From positions 62,001 through 126,000 of the forward strand of contig CAWJCM010000011.1 of assembly GCA_963841405.1 (NCBI GenBank): a DNA stretch of 64,000 nt, in the 5' to 3' direction. Numbering within the stretch: position 1 is the stretch's first letter; the number at the start of each line of letters is the position of its first letter. Positions 42,640 to 52,277 of the stretch are shown piece by piece. The notes beneath the pieces are model-generated. The model was not told where the DNA came from and did not search any database. It saw nothing but the letters and a program-made list of their open reading frames with translations. The translations under genes and the position numbers were made by a program. Origin of the DNA: DATBLE01 sp963841405 (GTDB lineage: Bacteria > Actinomycetota > Thermoleophilia > Gaiellales > Gaiellaceae).

Positions 42640-42658
42640 CCCTGGGCCCGTCGGCCGG

Positions 42659-43897
42659 CTACTTGATCAGCGTGAGCAGCTTGAACATCGGCAGGTACAT
42701 CGAGAGGATGATCGTCGCGACCATGCAGCCCACCAGGATGATCATGATCGGCTCGATGATGGAGGTGAGCGCCGAGATGGTCGCGTCGACCTCCTCCTCG
42801 TAGAAGTCCGCGACCTTCCCGAGCATCGCATCCAGCTCGCCCGTCTCCTCGCCGATCTTCACCATCTGGCCGACCATCGGGGGGAACACCGGATGCTCGA
42901 TCAGCGGCTGCGCGATCGGGACGCCGGCGTGCACCTGCTCGCGCATGTCGCGCAGCGCGTCCTCGACCACCCAGTTGCCCGACGTGGTGCCGGTGATCTC
43001 CAACGCCTTGATGATGTCGACGCCCGCCGCAACGAGCGTCGAGAGCGTGCGTGCGAAGCGCGCCATCGTCACCTTGAGGACGACGTCGCCGATCTTCATC
43101 GGGATCTTCAGCCTGAAGCGGTCCCACTGCTTCCGGCCGCCCTCGCTCCCCTTCCAGCGGAAGAACAGGAAGATGGACAGGCCGATCGCCGGGAAGATGA
43201 TGTACCAGCGGCTGCGGAGCAGCTCGGACGCAGTGATCATGAACTGCGTGAGCTTCGGCAGGCTGCCGTTGAACTGGACGTAGAGCTTCTGGAAGATCGG
43301 AACGATGAAGAGGAGCATCGCCACCAGGACGAGGAAGGCGAAGGAGATGACCATCGTCGGGTAGACCATCGCGCCTTTGACCCGGCGCTTCAGGTTCGCC
43401 TCCTTCTCGATCTGGGTGGCGAGCCGGTCGAGCACGTTGTCGAGGATGCCGGCTGCCTCGCCCGCCTCGACCATCGAGACGTAGATCCGCGAGAAGATCT
43501 TCGGGTGCCTGGCGAGCGCCTCCGAAAGGAGCGCACCGCCCTCGACGTCCGCGCGGACCCCGCCGATCACGGTGGCGAGATGCGTGTCGGCGGTCTGCTC
43601 CTCGAGGATGCTGAGCGCGGTGACGACGTTCAGGCCCGCGTCGATCATGGTCGCGAACTGCCGCGAGAAGATCTGGAGGACGCGCGGCTTGACCTTCCGC
43701 TCGCGCGTCTTCGGGCCGCTGCGCGCGAACGATGCAGCGCTCTCGGCGCCGGAGCCGGCGTTGACCTCGTGGAGCTGTTCGGCGAGGAGGCCCTGGACGC
43801 GCAGCTGCTCGCGGGCTGCGGCGGCGGTCGCCGCCTGCACCTCGCCTTTCAGCTCCAGGCCGGAGGCGTTAATCGCCGTATACGCGTACGAGGCCAT
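42659..43897 (-). CDS. pilC: type IV pilus inner-membrane platform protein PilC
   Basis: 412 aa with two T2SSF domains (~residues 70-195 and ~275-400) and three transmembrane helices (MVISFAFLVLVAMLLFIVPIF; WYIIFPAIGLSIFLFF; IEPIMIILVGCMVATIILSMYLP). Family segments include FSRQFATMIDAGLNVVTALSILEEQT and PMVGQMVKIGEETGELDAML. It is the platform on which PilB and PilT ATPases act. Last gene of the pilT-M-N-O-(P)-C operon. Confidence 0.95.
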   Translation of the reverse strand: MASYAYTAINASGLELKGEVQAATAAAAREQLRVQGLLAEQLHEVNAGSGAESAASFARSGPKTRERKVKPRVLQIFSRQFATMIDAGLNVVTALSILEEQTADTHLATVIGGVRADVEGGALLSEALARHPKIFSRIYVSMVEAGEAAGILDNVLDRLATQIEKEANLKRRVKGAMVYPTMVISFAFLVLVAMLLFIVPIFQKLYVQFNGSLPKLTQFMITASELLRSRWYIIFPAIGLSIFLFFRWKGSEGGRKQWDRFRLKIPMKIGDVVLKVTMARFARTLSTLVAAGVDIIKALEITGTTSGNWVVEDALRDMREQVHAGVPIAQPLIEHPVFPPMVGQMVKIGEETGELDAMLGKVADFYEEEVDATISALTSIIEPIMIILVGCMVATIILSMYLPMFKLLTLIK

Positions 43898-43903
43898 CCC
43901 GCG

Positions 43904-44845
43904 CTACCCCGCCGGGGTGGTGGTGTCGAGCGTGTCGGTCACGATCGGCGTCGTCGCCGTGGTGGTCGTGGCCGGGGCAATGTCCGCGGGAGCGGTGGTC
44001 GGCGGCGCCGGCGCGACCGGGGTGGTGGTCGTCGACTGCGTCGTGGTCGAGCCTCCTGCGGGGGCGGCCAGGTTGCAGGCGGTCTTGAGCACGATCTCGT
44101 AGCGCGTGCCGTCGGCCGTGTTGACCAGGGTGATCTTGTCGCCGAGCTTCAGCGTCGCCGTCGGGTGGCCGTTGTCGAACGAGCCGCCGACGATGCCGAC
44201 CTCGACCGACTTTCCGTTCTTCGCGATCGAGACGAGGCGGAAGATGTTCTCGTCGGTCGGGAAGGTGCCCTTAACGGAAACCCGCTCGCAGACGCCGTTC
44301 GTGGCGATCAGAGCTTCCGTCAGCGCGGCGGCCGGCGCGGTCGTGGCCGGCGTCGTGCCGGTCGAGCCGGAGCCGCCCGTCGAAGGCGTCGTCGGCGTCA
44401 CGACCACGCCTGGCGGGACGACAGCGGGGGTCTGGGGCGAAGACCCGCCGCCTGCCCCGCTCGACGGCGTCGCCGTCGGGCCGGCCGGCGCCGGGATCGG
44501 CGTCGGAGCGCTGGACGTGGTGGCACCCTCGGTGGTCGTCGCGAGCTGCTGGACGAACGGGTCCTTGCTCTTGAAGAGGCCGAACGAGATCAGCTGACTG
44601 GAGTCGCGGACGACCACCACCTGGTCGGTGTCCGGCAGCTTGCCGGCCGGCGTGACGGGCGCGGCGCCGGCCGCGAGGACGGGCGCGGTCGTCGTCGCGA
44701 CCGCCTCGCTGCCTCCCTTGCCGCCCATCACTTTCGGCAGCTCGAAGCCGAGGATCGCGAGCAGGGCGACGGAGCCGACGGCGATGAAGATCTTCTGGCG
44801 CCGCACGCGCTTGGCGGCCAGCGACTGGACGGATTCGCGGCTCAT
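43904..44845 (-). CDS. pilus alignment-complex accessory protein (PilP-position)
   Basis: 313 aa. One N-terminal transmembrane helix (IFIAVGSVALLAILGFEL) then a Thr/Pro/Ala-rich linker. A small globular domain (~residues 170-260: VCERVSVKGTFPTDENIFRLVSIAKNGKSVEVGIVGGSF, KLGDKITLVNTADGTRYEIVLKTAC) is followed by a Thr-rich tail. It occupies the place of PilP after pilO but has no recognisable PilP homology or lipobox. Its ATG overlaps the pilO stop (ATGA). Confidence 0.7.
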   Translation of the reverse strand: MSRESVQSLAAKRVRRQKIFIAVGSVALLAILGFELPKVMGGKGGSEAVATTTAPVLAAGAAPVTPAGKLPDTDQVVVVRDSSQLISFGLFKSKDPFVQQLATTTEGATTSSAPTPIPAPAGPTATPSSGAGGGSSPQTPAVVPPGVVVTPTTPSTGGSGSTGTTPATTAPAAALTEALIATNGVCERVSVKGTFPTDENIFRLVSIAKNGKSVEVGIVGGSFDNGHPTATLKLGDKITLVNTADGTRYEIVLKTACNLAAPAGGSTTTQSTTTTPVAPAPPTTAPADIAPATTTTATTPIVTDTLDTTTPAG

Positions 44846-45511
44846 GCTCCCACCGGAGGTGCGGCCGGGACCGGCTGGGTGTCACCGATCGCGCGCGAGG
44901 TCGGGACGGTGCCGGCCGGCGCCAGCCCGCCAGGAACGGGCGGCGCCGAGCCGTCGCCGAAGACGTACGCGGAGACGGTCAGGGTCGCCTTGACCTGCGG
45001 GAAGCTCTCGCGTGCCCTGGTTGAAGGTGATCGAGTCGACCGTGAAGAGCCGGCCGGTCGCGTCCAACACGCCGTGGTGCACGCCGACGAGGTTGCGGAG
45101 GCGATAGAGGAAGTCGGATAGATCGTAGAAGCGGCCCTCGAACGACAGGTCGACCGAGACCTGCTGGTACGCGCCGTACGAGACGGGGTCGTGTGGGGTG
45201 ATCGACTCGAACTTGACTCCGGTCTCGGCCGCGACGCTCGAGAGCTGGAGGATCACGCCCGGGATGTCGGCCGTGTTCGGCATCGCGCGCGAGAGCTTGA
45301 AGAGGTCGGCCACCCGGATCGGCGGCGGCGCTGCGGGCGTCTTGACCCCCTGGACGACCGAGATCTGGTCGCGCGTGTCGGCGATCTGCTGCTTCAGGGT
45401 CGAGGCGTCGTGGCGCTTGGGCGCGACCACCAGGAACCAGCCGGCGACGAGCCCGAGCAGGACCCCGCCCGCGAGGAGCGCAATCTTGGCCTCGGTGCGC
45501 AGCTTGCTCAT
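44842..45511 (-). CDS. pilO: type IV pilus protein PilO (frame shift near 45016)
   Basis: N-terminal transmembrane helix (IALLAGGVLLGLVAGWFLVV), coiled coil, then the PilO ferredoxin-like domain (GVKFESITPHDPVSYGAYQQVSVDLSFEGRFYDLSDFLYRLRNLV). After FTVDSITFNQG the frame breaks; with one base skipped it continues ESFPQVKATLTVSAYVFGDGS and ends PVPAAPPVGA at TGA 44844-44842, overlapping the next ATG. The length (670 bp) is one base over a multiple of three, consistent with a single insertion. ~222 aa when corrected. Confidence 0.82.
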
Positions 45512-45540
45512 CGGGCGTCCTTTGGCCGATGAGCGGGGAG

Positions 45541-45626
45541 GGGTCCCAGGGGAACCGGGAGGTTCCCCGATGAAATCGGCCTCTGGAAGGAGGGGGTCCG
45601 TGGGGGAAACATGGTTTCCCCCACGG
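45541..45626. repeat. two copies of palindromic repeat A (copies 3 and 4) between pilN and pilO
   Basis: Copy 3: GGGGAACC-GGGA-GGTTCCCC (45549-45568). Copy 4: CCGTGGGGGAAAC-ATG-GTTTCCCCCACGG (45598-45626, perfect 13-bp stem), preceded by GGAAGGAGGGGGT and followed by GAGCGAGG. They fill the 139-bp pilN-pilO gap, so the repeat can sit inside an operon. The pilN stop lies 25 bp beyond copy 4. Confidence 0.7.
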
Positions 45627-45650
45627 GAGCGAGGAGGAGGCGAGCGACGC

Positions 45651-46355
45651 TCATCCCGTTTCCTCCGGCCGGACCTCGGCCTGGATCGAGAAGGAGATGA
45701 CCGTCTGGTCGCTCACGGTCGCCTGCGTGCTCGACACGAGCTTCACGTTCTGGAGGGCGGGCACGACCGCGAGGCGGCTGAGCAGGCGGGCGACGCCCTC
45801 CTGGGAGTACGTGTAGCCGGCGAAGGTCATCGGCTGCGCAGCCGAAGGCGCCGGAGCGGCGGCAGCGGCCGTCGTCGTGGTGGTGGCGGTGGTCGTCGTC
45901 GTGCCGGTCGTAGTCGTCGACGGCGAGGTCGTCGAGCCCGCCGGCGCCGCCGTGGTCGCCGTCGGCACCGTCGCCGGCACCTCCGGCGCCTTGGCCGACA
46001 TCGTGGTCAGCCAGACGTCTGCCGGGAGGACCGCCGAGATCTCGCGCAGGACGCGGTCCCAGACGAGCCGGCTCTGCAGCGCAGCCCCGAGGGCGGCGAT
46101 CCTGAGCTGCTGCTCGGAGGCGAGCGCGGGGTTCTGCTGCGGCGCGGACGCCTTCGGCGCCGGCAGCGAGGCGAGCTCGTCCTGGAGCGCCTGGAGCGTC
46201 GAGCGCTTGCTGTTCACACTCGAGCTGGCGAGCAGGTAGCCGGCCACGAGCAGGCCGGCGACGACGAACGGTGCCACCAGCGCGAGCTGGCCGACCATGG
46301 TCAGGCGCTTGCGCGGCTGCTTCGTCTCGCGGGGAAGGAGGTTGACGGCGCGCAT
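45651..46355 (-). CDS. pilN: type IV pilus protein PilN
   Basis: 234 aa starting MRAVNLLPRETKQPRKRL, the conserved PilN N-terminus (NLLP motif) that binds PilM in other systems. Transmembrane helix ALVAPFVVAGLLVAGYLLA, then a coiled coil and a fimbrial-assembly domain (DRVLREISAVLPADVWLTTM). This domain is interrupted by a ~45-residue Thr/Ala linker before YTYSQEGVARLLSRLAVVP. ATG overlaps the pilM stop by one base. Confidence 0.92.
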   Translation of the reverse strand: MRAVNLLPRETKQPRKRLTMVGQLALVAPFVVAGLLVAGYLLASSSVNSKRSTLQALQDELASLPAPKASAPQQNPALASEQQLRIAALGAALQSRLVWDRVLREISAVLPADVWLTTMSAKAPEVPATVPTATTAAPAGSTTSPSTTTTGTTTTTATTTTTAAAAAPAPSAAQPMTFAGYTYSQEGVARLLSRLAVVPALQNVKLVSSTQATVSDQTVISFSIQAEVRPEETG

Positions 46356-48320
46356 CAGTCCTCGATCCCGAGGCCCACCGCAACGGCCATGGACGCGTTG
46401 GAGGCGGCGGCGTCCTCCAGGGTGCGGGACGCCTTGACCCGCACGAGCGGGTCGGCGACGCGAACGGGGATCCCGATCAGCCGCTCGAGTTCGGGCGCGA
46501 GACCGCCGCAGGCGGCGGCACCGCCGGTGATCATGATCTCGACGATCCCGAGCGACTTCGGCTGCTCCTGGTAGAAGCGCAGCGACGCCACGAGCTCGCG
46601 GGCGAACGACTGGAGCTCGGCGACCATCGCCCGGCGTGCTTCGTCGGCGTGGCGGGCGTCGAGGCCGGCGGCCTCGCCCTCCTCGCCGAGCGACAGGGCG
46701 TGCTTGATCGGCACCGCCGCGGACGGAGTGACGTCGAGCACCCGCGCGAGCGCAGCGTCGAGGGCGGAGCCGCCCCAGGGGAGCACTCGGCTGAACTCGC
46801 AGAGACGGCCGTCGGACACGGCGAGCGTCGAGCGGTCGTGGCCGATCGAGACGCAGACCACCGCGGCGTCATCGCCGGGCGGCTGCTGCGGGTCGCTCAG
46901 CGCACGGAGGAGGGCGAACGCCTCGAGGTCGATGCCGACGAGCTTGAGCCCGGCCTTCCGGCAAGCGGCGACGTAGCGGTCGACGAGCTCCTTGTGGGCG
47001 ACGACGAGCAGGACCCGGCAGACCCGGACTCCGTCCTCGCCGACGTGGTCGTCGAGCACCCGGTAGTCGAGCACTGCCTCGTCGAGAGGAATCGGCAAGG
47101 TCTCCTGCGCCCGGAAGCGGACGGCGTTGGCGAGCTGCTTCGCATCCTCGATCCCGGAGATCTCGAAGGTGCGGACGCCGATTCGGTTGTTCGAGATCCC
47201 GAGCCGCACGCAGTTGCGGGGCAGCTTGTTCTTGCGGAAGAAGGCCTTCAGCGTCGTGGCGAGCTCCTCCGGCTCGCGCAGCTCGCCGCCGACGACGACG
47301 CCGCGCTTCAGCGGCATGCGCGCCATCCGGACGACCCTCGGGCCGCCCTTGTTGACCACCTGGGCGGCGGCGATCTGCGAAGCGCCGAGCTTGAGGCCGA
47401 CGAGCTGGTTGCTGTTCTTCGAGCTCTTGTCCGCGCGCTTCGCCTTCCGGCGCTCGCGGCGGGACTGCTTCGCCGGCGCGGACCTGCGCGGCCTGCGGCT
47501 CGTCGACCTGCTCGGGCGCGGGGAGCTCGGCCTCCGGCTCGACGGCCTCGACTGCGGCCACGGCTGCAGTGGCGGCGACCGGCAGAGCGGCTTCGACCGG
47601 CTCGGCCACGGGCTCCGTAGCGGGCTCCACGACCGGCTCCGCAGTCACGGCCGGCGGGACGTACTGGGTTGCGGCCGGGACGACCGGCGGCACCGGCTCG
47701 GCCGTCGGCGTCACCGGCGGGAGGACGGGTCCGGCCTCGTACTCGGCGGCCGGCAGGGCGGGCTCGACAGGCGGCAGCTCGGGCTCGACGGAGACGGGCG
47801 GAGCCGGATCGGGGACGACTGGAGCCGCCGGCGGCGAGACGGGAGGCTCGACATGAGCCTGCTCGGGCCCGGGCGCAGCCGCCTCAACGTGCACGGGCGT
47901 CGCCTCGACCTCCGACTTCGGCTTGCGGCGGAAGCCGACCTCCTTCTTCCAGACCGATGCCTTCTTCTCTTCCGCGGGCTGCACGGTCGCTGCCTCGGCG
48001 CGAGCCTCGGGCTTCGCCTTCCGGCCGAAGCTGATCTCCTTCTTCCAGACCGAGGACTTCGCCTCCGGCTCGACTGCGGCCGCCTCCGACAGCGGCGGCG
48101 CCTCGACGGGCGGCAGCGAGACCGGCTTCGGCGGCTTCGGCTTGCTCTTGCGGCCGAAGCTGATCTCCTTCTTCCAGACCGAGGTCTTCGCCTCCGGCGC
48201 GGCCGGGGCGGCCTGCGCAGCCTCCTGCGGCCAGACGGGCTCCGCCTTCGGCGCCTGCTTCGGCTTCTTGCGGAAGCTGATCTCCTTCTTCCAGACCGAG
48301 GTCTCGTCGTTCTTGCCCAT
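46355..48320 (-). CDS. pilM: PilM fused to a long N-terminal region with four SVWKKE repeats (frame shift near 47480)
   Basis: Starting at ATG 48320 (MGKNDETSVWKKEISFRKK), the first ~150 residues hold four copies of SVWKKEISFGRK, about 30-40 residues apart. A Pro/Glu/Val/Ala-rich linker of ~150 residues follows. After QVRAG the frame shifts by one base. The other frame continues KQSRRERRKAKRADKSSKNSNQLVGLKLGASQIAAAQVVNKGG into the actin-like PilM domain, with CVSIGHDRSTLAVSDG and MITGGAAACGGLAPELERL as nucleotide-binding segments. The span is one base over a multiple of three. PilM normally begins at the LVGLKLGASQI segment, so the N-terminal ~300 residues are an unusual addition. Confidence 0.78.
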
Positions 48321-48321
48321 G

Positions 48322-49471
48322 TCAGCTCCCCGCCAGCCGGAGTCCGGAGGCGTTCGACGGTGGATGCGAGCGGCGTGCCGCTTCCCGACGGGGCGGCGCC
48401 GGTGCGCTCGAGCAGGCCGACCAGTTGCTCGGCGAAGCTCGAGCTCTCGAGCGCGACCTCCTTCGAGACCGTTCCGCGCAGGACGAGGTCGCAGAGCGCC
48501 TGCTCCATCGTCTGCATCCCGCGCGTCGTTCCGGTCTGCATCACCGAGTAGATCTGCTCGAGCTTGCGCTGGCGGATCAGGTTGCGGACGGCGTAGTCGG
48601 GGAGCAGGATCTCGAGCGCGGCGACGCGGCCCTGGCCGTCGGCGGTCGGGAGCAGCGTCTGGGTGACGACTCCCTCGAGGCTCGACGAGAGCTGCGCGCG
48701 GACCTGGCCCTGCTGCTCGGCGGGGAAGACGTCGATGATGCGGTCGATCGTCCCGGCCGCGCCCCTGGTGTGCAGCGTGGCGAAGACGAGGTGGCCGGTC
48801 TCGGCGGCGGTCAGCGCCGTCGAGATCGTCTCGAGATCGCGCATCTCGCCGAGGAGGATCACGTCGGGGTCCTGGCGGAGGCCGGCCCGGAGCGCCTCGG
48901 CGAACCCGTGCGCGTCGGTTCCGACCTCGCGCTGGTTGACGAGACAGCGGCGGTGGCTGTGCAGGAACTCGATCGGGTCCTCGATCGTCAGGATGTGGCC
49001 CGCGCGGTTGCGGTTGATCTCGTCGATCAGCGCCGCCAGCGTCGTCGACTTGCCCGAGCCGGTCGGCCCGGTGACGAGGACGAGCCCGCGCGGCTTGTCG
49101 GCGAACTCGTGCAGGCCGCCGGGGAGGCCGAGCTCCTCGAGCGTGAGGATCTTGTACGGGATCAGGCGGAAAACAGCCGCAACCGCGCTCCGCTGGAAGA
49201 AGACGTTGACGCGGAAGCGGGCGACGCCGGAGATCGCGTACGACAGGTCGATCTGCCGGTCGACCTCGAGCCGCTTCTGCTGCTCGGTCGTGAGGATGCG
49301 ATAGAGGAGCTGCTGGGTGTCGTCCGGCGTCAGCTCCGGCAGCTCCTCGAGGACGGTCATCTCGCCGCGCACGCGAACGGCCGGCGCCGAGCCTGCGGAG
49401 ATGTGCAGGTCGGAGGCCCGCAGCGTCTGCATGCTCTCGAGCAGCTGATCGATCGAGTGGACGGCGGTCAT
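48322..49471 (-). CDS. pilT: type IV pilus retraction ATPase PilT (copy 1)
   Basis: Hexameric ATPase that depolymerises pili. MTAVHSIDQLLESMQTLRASDLHISAGSAPAVRVRG start, Walker A GPTGSGKSTT, Asp box LTIEDPIEFLH, Walker B DPDVILLGEMRD, His box HLVFATLHTRGA. After ~360 residues the frame must shift once: the expected terminus LRLAGS with TGA 48324-48322 lies in another frame just before the pilM ATG. Unshifted, the frame runs far into pilM as Arg/Ser-rich nonsense. First gene of the operon; a sigma-28-like promoter sits 9 nt before its ATG. Confidence 0.88.
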
Positions 49472-49480
49472 CCCGACCGG

Positions 49481-49509
49481 CTATCGGCAGTGCGCCGCCG
49501 GATCCTTAA
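49481..49509 (-). promoter_or_regulatory. sigma-28/WhiG-type promoter of the pilT-MNO operon (P1)
   Basis: Minus strand TTAAGG (49509-49504), 15-nt spacer, GCCGATAG (49488-49481), then 9 nt to the pilT ATG. Matches the FliA/WhiG form (CTAAAG-N15-GCCGATAA) except at two or three positions. The short distance implies a leaderless or nearly leaderless mRNA. Confidence 0.65.
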
Positions 49510-49629
49510 CGGGCCGAGTCGGCCTACCCCGTCTGAGCAGGGGATTTCCCCCGTTCTAGGGCTGGGGGCAGCGACGCGCGCGCGGCCGATACGTGCCGGG
49601 CCACCGCAAAACCCCAAGGAAGGAGCACC

Positions 49630-50030
49630 ATGCTCGGCAAGTTGCAGAAGCGTCTGAGGAGCGAGAAGGGTTTCACCCTGATCGAGCTCCTCGTCGTGAT
49701 GATCATTCTCGCGATCCTCACGGCAATCGCGATCCCGTCGTACCTCAGCTTCAGGGACCGCGCGAACAAGAGCGCCGCCGGCGCAGACCTGCGCGCGGCG
49801 ATTCCGTCCGTGGAGGCGTTCTTCTCGGACAACGGCACGTACGTCGGGCATGGACGCCGCCGGGCTGAAGGCGTCGTACGACCAGTCGATCAGCCCGGGC
49901 ATCATCTCGGTCACGCGGCGACCGCCACGTGGCTACTGCGTGCAGGCGACTTCGCCGAACGACACCACGAAGTTCGGCCTCCAAGGCGGGTCCGTCGGCG
50001 CAGATCGTCGTCGGCACGGCCTGTCCATAG
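49630..50030 (+). pseudogene. type IV major pilin with multiple frame breaks
   Basis: MLGKLQKRLRSEKGFTLIELLVVMIILAILTAIAIPSYLSFRDRANKSAAGADLRAAIPSVEAFFSDNGTYVG is a perfect type IV prepilin start: peptidase site G/FTLIE with Glu5. An extra base near 49852 shifts the frame to MDAAGLKASYDQSISPGIISV. A compensated pair near 49915-49935 changes an expected AATATGYC. A further +1 near 49980 precedes KAGPSAQIVVGTACP with TAG 50028-50030. Corrected length ~130 aa. SD AAGGAAGGAG lies upstream. A non-functional main pilin beside intact machinery is odd; sequence error is a real possibility. Confidence 0.75.
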
Positions 50031-50123
50031 GCAAGTCGCCTCAGATCAGGTCCGAGAGGGCGCGGGAGACCGCGCCCTCTCTCTTTTCTAAAGTCGCGGC
50101 CGCGATTTGCCGAGCAAGGGCAT

Positions 50124-52204
50124 GTGAAGAGGCAGCCCCGCCTACGCGCTTGTCGCCCTCGTCGGAGCGAGCTTCGTCATCCGGACTGCCCTGTCGTGGC
50201 TCCGCTCGACGCCGGCACTCTTCCCGGACGAGTACATCTACTCCTCGATCGGACGCTCGATCGCCGACTCCGGACATCCGCCGATCCGCGGCGGCCCCGC
50301 GCATTTTCCGGCGCTGCTCCAGCCGATCCTGACCGCGCCCGCATGGCTGATCGGCGACGTCGGCACAGCCTTCAGGACGGTCCAGGCGATCGGCGCGCTC
50401 GCGATGTCGCTCGCAGCCGATCCCCGTGTACGTCCTCGCAGTGCGCCTCGGTCTCTCGCGGAGGATCGCCCTCGCGCTCGCCGCGCTCGCTCGTGCTCGT
50501 CCCGGACCTGCTCTATGCGTCGTTCGTCACCTCGGAGCCGTTCGCCTACCCCCTGGTGCTGGCCGCCGTCGCGGCCGGTACAATCGCCCTCGCCGAGCCG
50601 AGCCGCCGCTCCCAGCTTGCGTTCGTCGGCTTTGCCGCGCTTGCCGCGCTCACGCGGGCGCAGCTCGTCTTGCTACCCGTCGTCTTCGTCCTCGCGACAT
50701 TCGTGCTGGGGCGCGCGAGCACCGCCTGAGGACGGCCCTGCGCGAACAGCTTCTGCCGATCTGCGTCTTTGCTCTTCCGCATCGTCGCGCTGACGCTGGC
50801 CGGGCCGAGTCACGTGCTCGGCTACTACCACCCTGTTCTCCATCTCCGACTGAATCCGCTCCGCATTCCTCCGCTGGGTCGGGCTGGGACGCGATGGTGC
50901 TCGCGTATGCGGCCGGCTGGATCATCGTCCCGGGGCGCTGCTCGGCATGTGGTTCTGCGCTGCGCAGGCCGACGCTCGCGGATGGAGCATGCGTTTGCGG
51001 CGTCGTGACTCCTCCTCGCCGCCGGCGCTCGTGACCGAGGCCGGGTTGCTCCAGGCGAATGCCGACGGGCGGCCCGGGTTTCCCGTCAACGAGATCAAGG
51101 AGCGATACGTCTTCTACATCGCCCCCCTCGTCGGCATCTGCTTCGCGCTCTACGCCAGGCGCGGCTGGCCGATACGCGTGACGCATCTCGCGCTCGCGGC
51201 CGGGCTGCTCATTCTCTCGGTGCGAGTTCCCTTGAGCGGCTTCGCGGTCGCCTCGACTCTGAGCGCCTCTCCGATCCTGTTCGCCGTTTACTGGCTGACA
51301 GTCGAGCTCGGTGGGCCGGGGAACGCCGCCGGCGTGGTCGCGGCCGCGGTCGGGCTGATGTCGGTCGTGGCGTGCTCGCGTCCCGACGTCCGCGGCTGGG
51401 CACCCCGATCGTGCTCGGGCTCGCCCTGCTCGCAACCGGAGCGGCCTCGGCCGGCGCGGTCGCACTCGACGTACAGAGCACGACCAATCTGAGAAGGACT
51501 GCGCTGCCCCTCGACCCGTCGTGGGTGGACAAGGCCCGCCTCGGACCGGTGACGCTTCGTCAGTCATACGCGGGGCCCCGCGGCGATTACTCCCTCCAGG
51601 AGCTCTTCTGGAACCGCTCGATCACGCGGGTCGCCCTGCTGCCGGGAGCCGCGCGGTTCGACGCGTTCCGCACCGTGGCGTGCGCGTGCGCGCCGACGGT
51701 TCGTTGATGCTCGGCGGAGGACCGCTCAGCGGGCCGCTGCTCGTCGACACCTACGGCTCGACGGTCAGGCTCCACGGAGCGCGGATCGTCGCGACCGCCC
51801 CACATGCGGCGCTCTGGCTGCCGCGTGGCACCGCGGCGCCGCGGCTCTCGCTCTACGCACCCGGCCGGTATTCGGACGGCTGGCTCGCCGGTAGGGGGCC
51901 GATCACGATCTGGCCCGAGCAGACCGGAAGACCTGTCTCGGGCTGGCTGACGATGCGCCTCACCGCGCCTCGGTGGGTCGGCAGGGTCAACATGTCGTTC
52001 CGGGCTCCGGGTGGGGAGCCGATCTCTCTGCATCTCCGGGCCGGAGGCTCTGCGCGCCTGCGGCTGCCGGTGTGCTCGGGGCGGGCCGCTCGGGTCACCT
52101 ACCACTCCAGCCGCACGACGTTCCTCGGTCTGCGGCCCGTGAGCGCGAAGGCCACGGCGCCCGTCTTCACGCCGAGCCGCTCGGCCTGCCCGGCACCCCG
52201 ATGA
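50124..52204 (+). pseudogene. decayed membrane glycosyltransferase (GT39/ArnT-like)
   Basis: Pieces of one long polytopic protein are found in rotating frames: YALVALVGASFVIRTALSWL, then FPDEYIYSSIGRSIADSGHPPIRGG (an Asp-Glu loop as in C-type glycosyltransferases), ASFVTSEPFAYPLVLAAVAAG, ERYVFYIAPLVGICFALYARRGW, and VLGLALLATGAASAGAVALDVQ. A beta-rich C-terminal part (SVRADGSLMLGG... to SACPAPR, stop 52202-52204) follows. At least seven frame breaks. It probably glycosylated pilin or wall polymers; now non-functional if the sequence is right. Confidence 0.7.
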
Positions 52205-52277
52205 GCCGGCCTCGGCCGGGGGACACCCCAACAGGGGATGACAGCGCGTGCGCCCGAGGCCGATAACGAGGAAGGCA

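Noticed and set aside
46869..48320. Unshifted reading of the SVWKKE gene through the pilM region as one long ORF
   Set aside because: After ~47480 it becomes Arg/Gly-rich frame-shadow sequence, while a good PilM domain lies in the other frame.
47711..48321. 586-residue PilT reading
   Set aside because: The last ~200 residues are Arg/Ser-rich and antagonise the codon bias of pilM on the same strand. PilT ends near residue 380.
49585..49592. GCCGATAC upstream of the pilin as a sixth sigma-28 promoter
   Set aside because: The position 15 nt upstream is GGGGGC, not a -35 match, and the site is far from the start codon.
52238..52266. ATGACA-N15-GCCGATAA upstream of the PilV-like gene as a full sigma-28 promoter
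   Set aside because: The -10 is perfect but the -35 matches poorly. Kept only as a remark on the gene.
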